Of a stretch of 64,000 nt of DNA, positions 35,590 to 43,634 are shown in pieces (positions within the stretch are counted from its first letter, which is position 1; every line of letters begins with the position of its first letter). A program made the position numbers and the translations under genes. Source of the stretch: DSVZ01 sp037439785. Its GTDB lineage: Bacteria > Verrucomicrobiota > Verrucomicrobiia > Limisphaerales > J093. The DNA is taken from assembly GCA_037439785.1 (NCBI GenBank), contig JBBIVJ010000009.1:56803-120802 (forward strand). Direction: 5' to 3'. The notes beneath the pieces were generated by a model, which saw nothing but the letters and a program-made list of their open reading frames with translations, was not told the DNA's origin and did not search any database.

Positions 35590-36000
35590 ATGGTGACCAG
35601 GCTGCTCCACACCCGCTACCGCGTGGACGACCTCGAACGCAGCGTGCGCTTCTACAAGGAAGTGCTCGGCCTGCATGAAATCCGCCGCCACAAATCCCCC
35701 CGCGGCTCGGAACTGGTCTTCCTGAAGGCGCCCCGGAGCGAGGAGACGATCGAGTTGTGCTGCTACCCCGCCAGCGGCCCGGTGCAGGTGCAGCCGGACC
35801 TCACCCACCTGGCCTTCGAGGTCGAGAGCCTCGAGGCCTTCGCCCAACACCTCGCCCGCTTCGGTCTCAGCTACTCGGACGGCCCGACCCTGCGGCCCGA
35901 CGGCAGCGGCTTTGCCTTCATTGACGCCCCGGAAGGCTACGAGATCGAGCTGATGCAAAAACCCCGGCAGTTCATGGACAGCCTGGGCGGGGGTGCCTGA
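35590..36000 (+). CDS. VOC/glyoxalase I family protein
   Basis: A 136-residue protein of one vicinal oxygen chelate domain pair: LLHTRYRVDDLERSVRFYKE with VLGL, SELVFLKAPRSEETIELCCY, THLAFEVESLEAFAQHLARF and FAFIDAPEGYEIELMQK. It resembles lactoylglutathione lyase in strand order, and candidate metal ligands are His7, Glu near 56, His75 and Glu near 120. Many relatives act on other substrates, so glyoxalase activity is only a possibility. It is convergent with the frameshifted NTPase gene. Confidence 0.85.
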   Translation: MVTRLLHTRYRVDDLERSVRFYKEVLGLHEIRRHKSPRGSELVFLKAPRSEETIELCCYPASGPVQVQPDLTHLAFEVESLEAFAQHLARFGLSYSDGPTLRPDGSGFAFIDAPEGYEIELMQKPRQFMDSLGGGA

Positions 36001-36030
36001 GCCGCGTCGGAGCGCGGGAACACGCCCGCC

Positions 36031-36396
36031 TCACTCGCCCCACCGCCGGCATTTCAACCGCGACAGGATGGGCGTCAGCCACGACTCATCGGGCGGTTGG
36101 TTGAGGGCCGTGGCCAGCTGCTCGTAGTCGTCCACCAAAGCCTCCATGACCCGCGCATGGGCTGCGGGCAGGGCGAGGAAATGGGATTGCAGCAGCCGAA
36201 TGTCCTCGTGGTAACAGGACAACGCCTCCGCGGGGCGTTGGAGCGCCTCGATCACTCGTCCCAACGTGGCCAACGACCCCGCCAACTCGGGCTGGAAGGC
36301 GTCGGGGTTCTGTCGGGCCAGCGTCTGGTAAAGCTTCACCGCCTCCTGTGCCGGAGCGGAGCCAGGGCTTCCTGATGCCGGCCCAGCTCGCTCCAA
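36031..36396 (-). pseudogene. Displaced TPR-containing 3' part of the DUF4365-STAND gene
   Basis: The frame holds TPR-like sequence (EAVKLYQTLARQNPDAFQPE, LAGSLATLGRVIEALQRPAE then ALSCYHEDIRLLQ) that continues the repeat started in the preceding gene. The first 15 codons overlap that gene and are shadow sequence. Removing one of two tandem CGGAG units at 36352-36361 joins the frames as G-R-H-Q-E-A-L-A-P-A-Q-E-A-V-K-L-Y, a normal TPR helix. It is therefore the C-terminus of a split gene, or a separately translated piece if the frameshift is genuine. Confidence 0.7.
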
Positions 36397-38333
36397 CGGA
36401 TCGCCAGGTTGTTGGCCAATCGGGCGACCTCGGGCTTGAGTTCCTTCCGCCCGGCCGCGGACGCCCGTTTCAACCGCTGGTAGAGCCTCCGGGTCACCTC
36501 CGCCGCTCGGGAGCAGAGGGCGAGGGTCTGGCGCGGGAGGGCATTCTCGATGCCCATCAGCAGGGCGGGGTCGCGGTCGGCCAGGCCGGTTTGGATGAGG
36601 TGATCGGTGGCCGCCAGCAGGGCCTCACCGTATTCGGGGTGACTGCCGAAGTTCTGGAAGGCATGCAGCACCGTGGCGGGCGTGGCCAGAGGGTCACGCC
36701 CGGCACAGCGGCGGACGGTGGCGCACCAGCTTGTCCAGCGATCCGGTCCGGCCTGGCAGTCGGGCCGGGCCAGGGCGGTCAGGACCAGCGCCTCGCCGAT
36801 GAAGTCCGGCTCGACCGACGCCACGGGCAGGAATTCGCCGGGCAGGGCCTGCTTCAGCACGGCTTCGAGGTCTCCCGTCCCTCCCGGCCATGCCAGGCCC
36901 AGGGCCGGCAGTTCCTCCTCGATGGCCCGCCGCAGTTCCGCGGCGGTGAAGCCGTGCTCCAGGGTCGCGCAACCGGCCAGGTGTTCGAGGAGGCGTGGCA
37001 GGCCCGGTCCGTTGGGCACGGGGGCGAAGCGGCCGATGCGGCGGAGTTCCTTGCGGGCGAGGTCAACCGCCAGTTCCACGCGCCCCCGCTTCAGGGCGGC
37101 CGTCAGCCCCATTTCCGAGGCGGTCAGCGCAGCCAACATGAGGTGGAGCGGGTTCTCGATGTCCTCGCGGTTGAGGGAGTCGGTGAAGGTGGCGTCGGTT
37201 TCCGCGGGCAGCGGGGGCGGGGTGGTTTGGGCGAGCCGCGCGGCTTGCTCGAGGGTGTCGGCCAGGAGTTGGCGGCGCAGCGGGCCCGGCGGAATCGGCG
37301 TCAACCGGACCGGCTGAGGCGGGTGGAACAGGCGGCGGACCGGGCCGGGGCCGTCGCTGTCCTCGGCGCGGAGCAGGTCCTCGAACCAGTCGCCGGCGAC
37401 GCGTTCGAGCAGGAGCAGGCGCAGGGGGGGCCGGCCGGCCCGGCATTGGCGGAACAGGGTGCGGAGCAGCGCGGCCAGCGGGCGGGCCAGGGTTTGGGCG
37501 TAATCCACCACCAGCAGGGTGGGGACGTGCCAGGTCCAATCCGGCGGTGCGGCGGGGTCGGAGCGGCGCCGCGGGGCGTCGGCCCGGAGCCGGTCGCGCC
37601 CTTCCGGGGTGAGGAAGCCGGCGCGCCAGTCCTTCCGCTCTGCCTGCACGCGCCGCAAAAGCTCCATTGCCAGGCGGGTCTTGCCGGCGCCGGCCTCGCC
37701 CACCAGGAGGCGTGCGGAAAGGGGTTCGCCGGACGTGAGCCAGCTCCAAAGCCCGGCCAGGTCGGCGTCGCGGCCGACGAGGCGGGTGGCGCGATGCCGG
37801 GGCTTGAGCAGGTCCGGCTCCGGGGTGGGCGGATCGGGCTCGGCCGGGGGCCGGAGCAGGCTTTCGAGGGTGCGGAGGCAGACCTGGCGCAGGGCCTCGG
37901 CACAGTCTTTGGTGAAGCGGTCGCGCTGCTTGTCGAAGCTGATTTTCACCCGCTTCCGGCCGGACCGGAGCAGGTCCGGATGCAGCGCGGCCCAGGCCTT
38001 CAGGTCTTTCCACCAGGCACGCTCGGTCGCCGGATCGCAGACGATGAGGATGGCGGGGTTGGTGGCCGCCTGCCAGTAATGGAAATGGTCCGCGTCGGCC
38101 TGGAAAACGAAGCGGCCCGCGGTTTCATTGCGGCGGTAGGAACGGCCGGCCTTGACCTGGACCTTGATGATCTGGGCGGTGGCGTGGTCGCCACGGGTCA
38201 GCTCGATTTCGCCGTCGAAGCCGGTGTCGGACGAGCTGGTCGCCCGCCAGATCACCCCCATCTGCGTACAGAGTCGTGCCACCAGGGAGATGCTTGCGCG
38301 GCCGGTCTGGTCGGTGGCGGTGAACCGCGGCAT
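36336..38333 (-). CDS. DUF4365 nuclease-like / STAND-type NTPase protein, truncated by frameshift before its TPR end
   Basis: A 665-residue protein. N-terminal DUF4365 has the PD-(D/E)XK-like pattern: Asp40 in GFDGEIEL and Gln59-Val-Lys61 in IIKVQVKAG. Walker A GEAGAGKT is at 212-219 and Walker B-like TLLVVDYAQ near 272-280. A helical part follows, and the C-terminus begins TPR-like repeats (VARLANNLAIRWSELGRHQE). The frame then leaves the TPR at a 5-bp tandem duplication and stops 22 nt later. Nuclease-like domain, STAND ATPase and TPR sensor is the order of Avs-type antiphage proteins, so a defence role is plausible but unproven; the gene stands alone between housekeeping genes. Confidence 0.75.
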   Translation of the reverse strand: MPRFTATDQTGRASISLVARLCTQMGVIWRATSSSDTGFDGEIELTRGDHATAQIIKVQVKAGRSYRRNETAGRFVFQADADHFHYWQAATNPAILIVCDPATERAWWKDLKAWAALHPDLLRSGRKRVKISFDKQRDRFTKDCAEALRQVCLRTLESLLRPPAEPDPPTPEPDLLKPRHRATRLVGRDADLAGLWSWLTSGEPLSARLLVGEAGAGKTRLAMELLRRVQAERKDWRAGFLTPEGRDRLRADAPRRRSDPAAPPDWTWHVPTLLVVDYAQTLARPLAALLRTLFRQCRAGRPPLRLLLLERVAGDWFEDLLRAEDSDGPGPVRRLFHPPQPVRLTPIPPGPLRRQLLADTLEQAARLAQTTPPPLPAETDATFTDSLNREDIENPLHLMLAALTASEMGLTAALKRGRVELAVDLARKELRRIGRFAPVPNGPGLPRLLEHLAGCATLEHGFTAAELRRAIEEELPALGLAWPGGTGDLEAVLKQALPGEFLPVASVEPDFIGEALVLTALARPDCQAGPDRWTSWCATVRRCAGRDPLATPATVLHAFQNFGSHPEYGEALLAATDHLIQTGLADRDPALLMGIENALPRQTLALCSRAAEVTRRLYQRLKRASAAGRKELKPEVARLANNLAIRWSELGRHQEALAPLRHRRR
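36352..36361 (+). repeat. Tandem pentamer CGGAG x2 causing a frameshift
   Basis: Two adjacent CGGAG units inside the TPR coding region. One unit would restore a continuous reading frame from 38333 to 36031. It may be a recent slippage event, a contingency switch or an assembly error. Confidence 0.75.
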
Positions 38334-38399
38334 GACGCTGACAAAGTAGCGGGGCGGCCGGGCCGGCCAAGACGGAATCGCTGGCGGCGACGCGGCGGC

Positions 38400-39695
38400 T
38401 CAAGGAGCCAGGCGTTCCGGCGGGGGGCAGTCGGCCACGAGGCGGAGGGCTTCGCGGACGTAAATCTCGCCGGTCAGTTCGCCCAGGCAGGTGCGGGTGA
38501 TGTAGTCGTAGCGTCGGAAGCTGCCCCAGTCCTCCTTGGTGAGGATGTAGCCGAAGGCATCGTTGGTCAGGCCCAGCAGCAGGTTGTGTTCGCCGGCCAT
38601 CTTGCGCCTGAGGTAGTAGCCGATGTTGGGCAGGGCCTCACCGGGGATGGTCAGCAACTGGGCGTTGCCGAGGTTGACCAGGTTCAGCACCGTGGCCACG
38701 TGGCGCTCGCGCACGGGCCGGAAGCCCAGGGCCAGGGGCGAGGCCTGCATCACCGCCAGCAGCAGCGGCGAGTCCACGGGAAACTCGATGGTGCGCGCGA
38801 AGCATTGCAGGCGGGGGTTTTTCTGAACCGGGGCGCCGGCAACGATGCGCAAGGCCTCGTCGGCCAGCAGGCGGCCGATGCGCTCGCATTCGGACCAGTC
38901 GTTGGCCTCGCGGCCGTCGGGGCGACGGTTGTCGGCGGTGACCATGCCGCCCGGGGCGCTGTTCAGGAAGAGGCCGGTACCGCCGCCGGCCTCGGCCAGC
39001 CGGTCGTACAGCGGCCCTACCAGGTCGGGACTGAGAATGCCCTGGCGGGAGCCGAGCACTTCGGGGTGGATGGCGTAGTTGACCAGCGTGGCCACGGGGC
39101 GGCCGGCGGGGTCCAGGACCTGGATGACGTGGCAGCGGGGGTCGTAGAGTTGCTCGGCGTAGTAGTTGTAGGCGATCCGGCCCTGCGCTTCGCCGGTGGC
39201 GATCTTCACCGCCGCGGGCGCCAGGCGGGCGACCGCCTCGTTGATGGCCTCGGCCGTCCGGGCACAGACCCAGTCCAGGTATTTCAAATCGGCCCCGGTC
39301 CGGCCGGTCGCGTCCGGGAAGCCGTAGCAGTCCGGCGCGCTGTGGGTGTGGGTGGCGCCGATGAGGATGTTGGTGGCCGGAATCCCGGGCACGCGGGCAC
39401 GGACCTTGTCGCCCAGCACCGCGGGGAAGCCGAGGAAGTCCACGCTGACGAGGGCGACGCGGGTGCCGTCGTTTTCGAGCACCAGCGCGCGGACGGTCAG
39501 CTCGCCCGCCTTGCGGGTGGTCGGATGCGAGGGGCCGACGCCGCCGGAGACCGGCAGGAGGGGGTCGGGGGTGACGTTGCGGACGGCGATAGCCGCGCGG
39601 AACTCGGCGCGCGCGGTCAGGGTCAGCACCGCCAGGGCGCAGACCGCGAGGCCGCGCAGGGCGCGCCACAGGTCGGAAGCGGAAGGGTTGTTCAC
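38400..39695 (-). CDS. Neutral/alkaline ceramidase-like secreted protein
   Basis: A 431-residue protein starting with GTG at 39695, giving a clean signal peptide (LRGLAVCALAVLTLTARA). The family N-terminal domain is seen in AIAVRNVTPDPLLPVSGG, VRALVLENDGTRVALVSVDF and NILIGATHTHSAPDCYG (zinc His residues), with NYAIHPEVLGS and LFLNSAPGGMVTADNR following. Lengths of about 430 are common for bacterial members, which lack the C-terminal sandwich of long ceramidases. True substrates in bacteria without sphingolipids are uncertain. A promoter-like TCGACG - 17 nt - CATTTT ends 6 nt before the GTG. Confidence 0.85.
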   Translation of the reverse strand: MNNPSASDLWRALRGLAVCALAVLTLTARAEFRAAIAVRNVTPDPLLPVSGGVGPSHPTTRKAGELTVRALVLENDGTRVALVSVDFLGFPAVLGDKVRARVPGIPATNILIGATHTHSAPDCYGFPDATGRTGADLKYLDWVCARTAEAINEAVARLAPAAVKIATGEAQGRIAYNYYAEQLYDPRCHVIQVLDPAGRPVATLVNYAIHPEVLGSRQGILSPDLVGPLYDRLAEAGGGTGLFLNSAPGGMVTADNRRPDGREANDWSECERIGRLLADEALRIVAGAPVQKNPRLQCFARTIEFPVDSPLLLAVMQASPLALGFRPVRERHVATVLNLVNLGNAQLLTIPGEALPNIGYYLRRKMAGEHNLLLGLTNDAFGYILTKEDWGSFRRYDYITRTCLGELTGEIYVREALRLVADCPPPERLAP

Positions 39696-39753
39696 GCGCG
39701 GAAAATGGCGTTGGCCGCGGCGGCCGTCGAGTGCGAAGCGCGGGCGGCCCGCT

Positions 39754-40887
39754 TCACACGCGGAACGCCCGGGCCGCCAGGGCGGTGATGACGACGCCGA
39801 AGCCGGCCAGCACCCCCAGGGGGCGCGCCGCGGCCTCCCAGCCCGCGCCGAAGCTGATGAGCGGGTGCAGCGCCTCCAGCGCCCAGCCGGTGGGCAGCAG
39901 ATGGGCGAAGACTTGCAGCCACTGCGGCGCCACCTCCAACGGCCACCAGCAGCCGCCCAGCGCGGCCAGGAGCAGGCTGCCCAGCACGCACACGCCCACC
40001 ACGCGCTCCTCCTGTTGGATCGCGCTGCCGGCCAGCACGCCGAGCGCGGCCGCCACCCAGGCAAAGGCCAGCAGGGTCACCGACACGGCGGGCAGGTTGG
40101 CCCCGAGCGGCACGCCGAAGACCCAGCGGCCCACCGCCAGGAAGAACGCGCTTTGCACCGCCGCCAGCAGCAGCAGGCCGTAGAGCTTGCCCAGCACCAG
40201 CGCGCTCCGGCCCACGGCGTGCACCGCGTGACGCCGCAGCACGCCGCTGCGCCGCTCCGCCGCCAGGGCCGCGCCCCCGAACACGGTGAGGTTCATCAGC
40301 AGGTACATCACCAGGTTGCCGGGCAGGGAGAAGTTGAAGCCGGTGGGAACCGGTTTGCGGCCCGCAAAGCGCGCCTCCAGCCGCACCGGGTTTTCCTGCC
40401 GCCGCACCGCCTGCCAGGCCGCTTCCTCGCCCAGGGCGGCCTCCCCGTGGCCGGTGACCACTTCGAGCAGGTGCGAGTTGAGGGCCAGCACGGCCCGCAA
40501 GACCCGCAGTTCCACCATCGCCGCCTTACCCGCGGCGGAACCGGAGGCTTCGGACAACTCGATCCTGGCCTGCTCACCCCCCAACACCCGCGCGGTGAAA
40601 TCAGCCGGGACGCGCAGCCGGCGCGGGGCGTTCTCCCCGTTGGTGGGCGCCACCACCGTTAGCCCCTGCACGCCCAACTCGTCCAGAAACAATCGGCCTA
40701 GGAAGCCGGGGTCGAGGTTTTCCACGCTCACGGCCGGGCGGGGGTTGGCGGGGTCGCCGGGGCCGCGGTTGGCGAAGCCCATGAAATAAACAAACACCAG
40801 CGGCACCACGAACAGCCAGACCCAGGCGAGGCGGCTGCGCAGGAACAGCCGCAGGTCGTTGTGGCCGATGAGGAGCATGGGCTTCAT
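39754..40887 (-). CDS. ABC-2 type transporter permease
   Basis: A 377-residue membrane protein. One N-terminal helix (LAWVWLFVVPLVFVYFMGFA), a large extracytoplasmic domain of about 150 residues, then five or six helices (LVMYLLMNLTVFGGAALAAE, LLLLAAVQSAFFLAVG and the end) form the ABC-2 layout. RRSGVLRRHAVHAVGRSALV is the typical cytoplasmic loop. ATG 40887 overlaps the preceding permease stop (ATGA). Together with the next two entries it forms an exporter of the YhiH/YbhFSR type. The substrate is unknown. Confidence 0.88.
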   Translation of the reverse strand: MKPMLLIGHNDLRLFLRSRLAWVWLFVVPLVFVYFMGFANRGPGDPANPRPAVSVENLDPGFLGRLFLDELGVQGLTVVAPTNGENAPRRLRVPADFTARVLGGEQARIELSEASGSAAGKAAMVELRVLRAVLALNSHLLEVVTGHGEAALGEEAAWQAVRRQENPVRLEARFAGRKPVPTGFNFSLPGNLVMYLLMNLTVFGGAALAAERRSGVLRRHAVHAVGRSALVLGKLYGLLLLAAVQSAFFLAVGRWVFGVPLGANLPAVSVTLLAFAWVAAALGVLAGSAIQQEERVVGVCVLGSLLLAALGGCWWPLEVAPQWLQVFAHLLPTGWALEALHPLISFGAGWEAAARPLGVLAGFGVVITALAARAFRV

Positions 40888-42161
40888 GGGCGCAGGCCGC
40901 GCGCAAAGCGGCGCCGGAACCCGGCGGCGGCCAGACCCAGCAGCACCATCCCCACCGCTGCCAGCCGCAGCGCCAGCAGGGGGCCGTGGACCGGTTCGCT
41001 GCCGAATTCCAGCTCGCGGATGCCCTGGGCCAGCCAGGCGGTGGGCAGCAGGGGCGTGATATGTTCGCGCAGGAACGCCGGCAACGACTCCGGCGGAAAG
41101 GCGCATCCCCCCGCCATGCCCAGCGCCATCGCGATCAGCGTCCCCAGGGCATCGGCCCGCCGCGCGTCGGCAATCAGGGCGGCCAGCAGGGCCGCCAGCC
41201 CCACCGCGAAGACAAGGAACCCCGCGACCAGCGCCGCCAGGTCGAGGGGATGCTTCCAGGCGATGCCGAAGAGCAGGCCGCCGCCCCCGAACAAGATGCC
41301 GGCCCCCACCAGCAGCATCACCCCCACAAACGCCCCCTTGCCCGCCAGAAAGGGCAGCAGCCGGTGATGCAGCGTGTGGTAGCGGGCGAAGGTGTGCCGC
41401 GCGAATTCCCGCTGGAGGTCCTCCATGCCGGTGTTGGCCTGGAACAGCAGGAACATCGTGGCCAGGCCGGCCAGCAGGTAGCCGAACAGGTTGTGCCCGC
41501 CGCCCGGCCGGGCGGCCGGCGCGGGGCTTTCCGGCGCGGGCGGCGTCTCGCGGCGGTAGGTGATCCGCGGCGGGTCCAGGTACCGGCGCAGGGTGTCCAG
41601 TTTCTCGCCCGTGCTGCGGATCAGGTCGGCGACCTGCCGGTAGTCCGCGCCCTGTTCAAAGGCCGCCCGCCAGGCGGGGAACTCGCTGCCCAGCGTGCGG
41701 GCCAGCGCGTTCAGGCCGGTGACCCCCACGCCGAGGAGTTCCTCGAGGACCGCCGGGTGGATCGAGCGGGCGGGGTTCTTGATCAGCTCGAGCGTCACCG
41801 GCCCGCGCCCGGCCAGGTAGTCGCGGGTGAAGTGCGGCGGCAGGATCACCACCGCGCTGAGCTGGTTGTCGTGGAGTTGGGCCAGGGCGTCGGTGCGGTC
41901 CAGAAACTCCGGTTCCAGATGCCGCGCCGCCTCGCCCTGATTCAACGCCCCGCGCAGCAGACGCGTCAGCGGCGAATCCTCCTCGTCCACCACCGCAAAG
42001 CGGATGCGCCCCAGCGCGGCCCCCTCGCCGGTGCCGCGGCCAAAGGCCAGGCCCAGGAGCGCGGTCAGGGCCAGCGGCACCGCCAGGTGGATCAGCCAGG
42101 GCAGGGGATTGCGGACGGCCCGGCGCAGGTCCTTGGTCAGGAGCGTCAGCCAGAGGTTCAT
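40884..42161 (-). CDS. ABC-2 type transporter permease
   Basis: A 425-residue membrane protein of the same design as its neighbour: N-terminal helix (LPWLIHLAVPLALTALLGLA), a long periplasmic domain with a solvent-exposed Pro/Ala linker, and a C-terminal bundle (LAALVAGFLVFAVGLAALLA, ADALGTLIAMALGMAGGCAF). The two permeases are paralogous and probably heterodimerise. Its ATG at 42161 overlaps the ATPase stop by ATGA. Confidence 0.88.
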   Translation of the reverse strand: MNLWLTLLTKDLRRAVRNPLPWLIHLAVPLALTALLGLAFGRGTGEGAALGRIRFAVVDEEDSPLTRLLRGALNQGEAARHLEPEFLDRTDALAQLHDNQLSAVVILPPHFTRDYLAGRGPVTLELIKNPARSIHPAVLEELLGVGVTGLNALARTLGSEFPAWRAAFEQGADYRQVADLIRSTGEKLDTLRRYLDPPRITYRRETPPAPESPAPAARPGGGHNLFGYLLAGLATMFLLFQANTGMEDLQREFARHTFARYHTLHHRLLPFLAGKGAFVGVMLLVGAGILFGGGGLLFGIAWKHPLDLAALVAGFLVFAVGLAALLAALIADARRADALGTLIAMALGMAGGCAFPPESLPAFLREHITPLLPTAWLAQGIRELEFGSEPVHGPLLALRLAAVGMVLLGLAAAGFRRRFARGLRP

Positions 42162-43090
42162 TCGCGCAACTCCCGGCCGGTGAGCTGGAGGAACACCTCG
42201 TTCAGGCTCGGCCGCTTCAACAGCACGTTGTCCACCCGCACCGGCAGGCTCAACAGCTCCCGCAGACACTCGGCCGGCTCGCCGCGGTCCCGGGCCGCCA
42301 CCACCCACTGCCGGTCGGTGTGTTGGAGGAGGCGAAAGCGGCTCTCGAACCCCGGCCAGTCGCCGGGATCGGCGCCGGCAAACGCCCCTTCCAGGACGTA
42401 CACGCGGTCGCCGCCGACCCGCTCCTGCAACGCCTCGAGCGTGCCCTCGGCCAGGAGCCGGCCGTGGTCCAGAATCCCGACGCGCTGGCAGAGCGTCTCG
42501 GCCTCCTCCAGGTAGTGGGTGGTGTACAGGATGGCCGTGCCCTCGCGCTGCAGGCCGCGGATGAACTCGAGGATGTTCTGGCGGGCCTGCGGGTCAATGC
42601 CCACGGTCGGCTCGTCCAGCAGCAACAGGCGCGGTCGGTGCACCAGCGCACAGCCCAGGTTCACCCGGCGTCTCATGCCGCCCGAGTAGGTCCTGACCGG
42701 TTCGCGGGCGCGGTCGTGCAGCGCCAGTGCCTCCAGCAGCACGCCGGCCCGTTGGCGGGCGTCGCGCCGGGACAACCCGGCCAGCCGCCCCCAGAACTCG
42801 AGGTTTTCGCGGGCCGACAACTCCTCGTAAAGGGCCAGCTCCTGCGGCACCACCCCCATGATGCGCCGGGCCCGCTGGGGATCGGCGCTGAAGGCCACGC
42901 CGTCCACGACCACCGTGCCGGCGTCCGGTCGCAGCAGGCCGGCGATCATGGACAAGGTGGTGGTCTTGCCGGCGCCGTTGGGGCCAAGCAACCCGTAGAG
43001 TTCCCCCGCGCGCACCGCGAAGCTGACCCCCTCCACCGCGCGCAGTTCGCCGTAGGATTTGCTGAGCCGCTCCACGCACAGCAGCGACAT
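42158..43090 (-). CDS. ABC transporter ATP-binding protein
   Basis: A 310-residue ATPase. Walker A is GPNGAGKTT (36-44), the signature YSGGMRRRVNLGCALVHRPR, Walker B LLLLDEPTVGID and the H-loop ILYTTHYLEEAE. First gene of three ATGA-coupled genes making a complete ABC-2 exporter. The C-terminal 80 residues resemble the extension of NodI/DrrA-type drug or polysaccharide exporters. Upstream lies the 192-bp tandem repeat. Confidence 0.93.
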   Translation of the reverse strand: MSLLCVERLSKSYGELRAVEGVSFAVRAGELYGLLGPNGAGKTTTLSMIAGLLRPDAGTVVVDGVAFSADPQRARRIMGVVPQELALYEELSARENLEFWGRLAGLSRRDARQRAGVLLEALALHDRAREPVRTYSGGMRRRVNLGCALVHRPRLLLLDEPTVGIDPQARQNILEFIRGLQREGTAILYTTHYLEEAETLCQRVGILDHGRLLAEGTLEALQERVGGDRVYVLEGAFAGADPGDWPGFESRFRLLQHTDRQWVVAARDRGEPAECLRELLSLPVRVDNVLLKRPSLNEVFLQLTGRELRE

Positions 43091-43248
43091 GGCGCGGAGT
43101 CAACCAGAACGCCCCGCCGCCGCAAGCCGCCCGTGACCCGTAGCCGCCGGCGTCAGCCGGCGGAGCGGAGGTCCGCCGCGTGACCGCGGGGGCAACTGGC
43201 ATCCGGCTTCAGCCTTCGACCTTCGACTTTCGACCTTCTCCTTGTGGT

Positions 43249-43265
43249 GCAGGCCTCTGGCCTGC
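43249..43265 (+). repeat. REP-like palindrome, copy 1
   Basis: GCAGGCCTCTGGCCTGC with CTTGTGGT before it. An identical copy lies at 43441-43457 and the reverse complement at 21607-21623. Confidence 0.7.
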
Positions 43266-43303
43266 GGGGGGTGTGGTGCAGGTGTCGCGCCTGCTTGCCC
43301 GGC

Positions 43304-43318
43304 CAGCCGGGACGGCTG
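43304..43318 (+). repeat. REP-like palindrome of the second type
   Basis: CAGCCGGGACGGCTG, a 6-bp stem with a 3-nt centre, followed by CACCAC. Repeated at 43496-43510; the reverse complement forms the last 24-bp unit near 21579-21600. Confidence 0.65.
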
Positions 43319-43634
43319 CACCACAGTGCCCGGGCTTGCCGGCGTGAGCCGGCGGAGCGGAGGTCCGCCGCGTGACCGCGGGGGCAACTGGCATCCGGCT
43401 TCAGCCTTCGACCTTCGACTTTCGACCTTCTCCTTGTGGTGCAGGCCTCTGGCCTGCGGGGGGTGTGGTGCAGGTGTCGCGCCTGCTTGCCCGGCCAGCC
43501 GGGACGGCTGCACCACAGTGCCCGGGCTTGCCGGCGTGAGCCGGCGGAGCGGAGGTCCGCCGCGTGACCGCGGACCGAAGTCCGAAATCCGAAGTCCTAA
43601 GGCCGGAGCCGGATACCCGCAGCCGGCGGGCGGT

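Larger units (their letters stand above)
43146..43572 (+). repeat. 192-bp tandem direct repeat (two full copies and a 43-bp partial third)
   Basis: Copies at 43146-43337 and 43338-43529 differ at only one base I could find (C/G in CCGGCGT[C/G]AGCC); the third copy stops at about 43572. Each copy contains two palindromes, GCAGGCCTCTGGCCTGC and CAGCCGGGACGGCTG, and a TTCGACCTTCGAC-type stretch. The region from 43091 to 43634 has no recognisable gene. Its period is a multiple of three, which keeps an artificial reading frame open. Confidence 0.9.

Noticed and set aside
43100..43516. Minus-strand frame with a 64-residue internal repeat
   Set aside because: It is the translated 192-bp DNA repeat; the period is a multiple of three, which keeps the frame open. 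No sign of a protein family.
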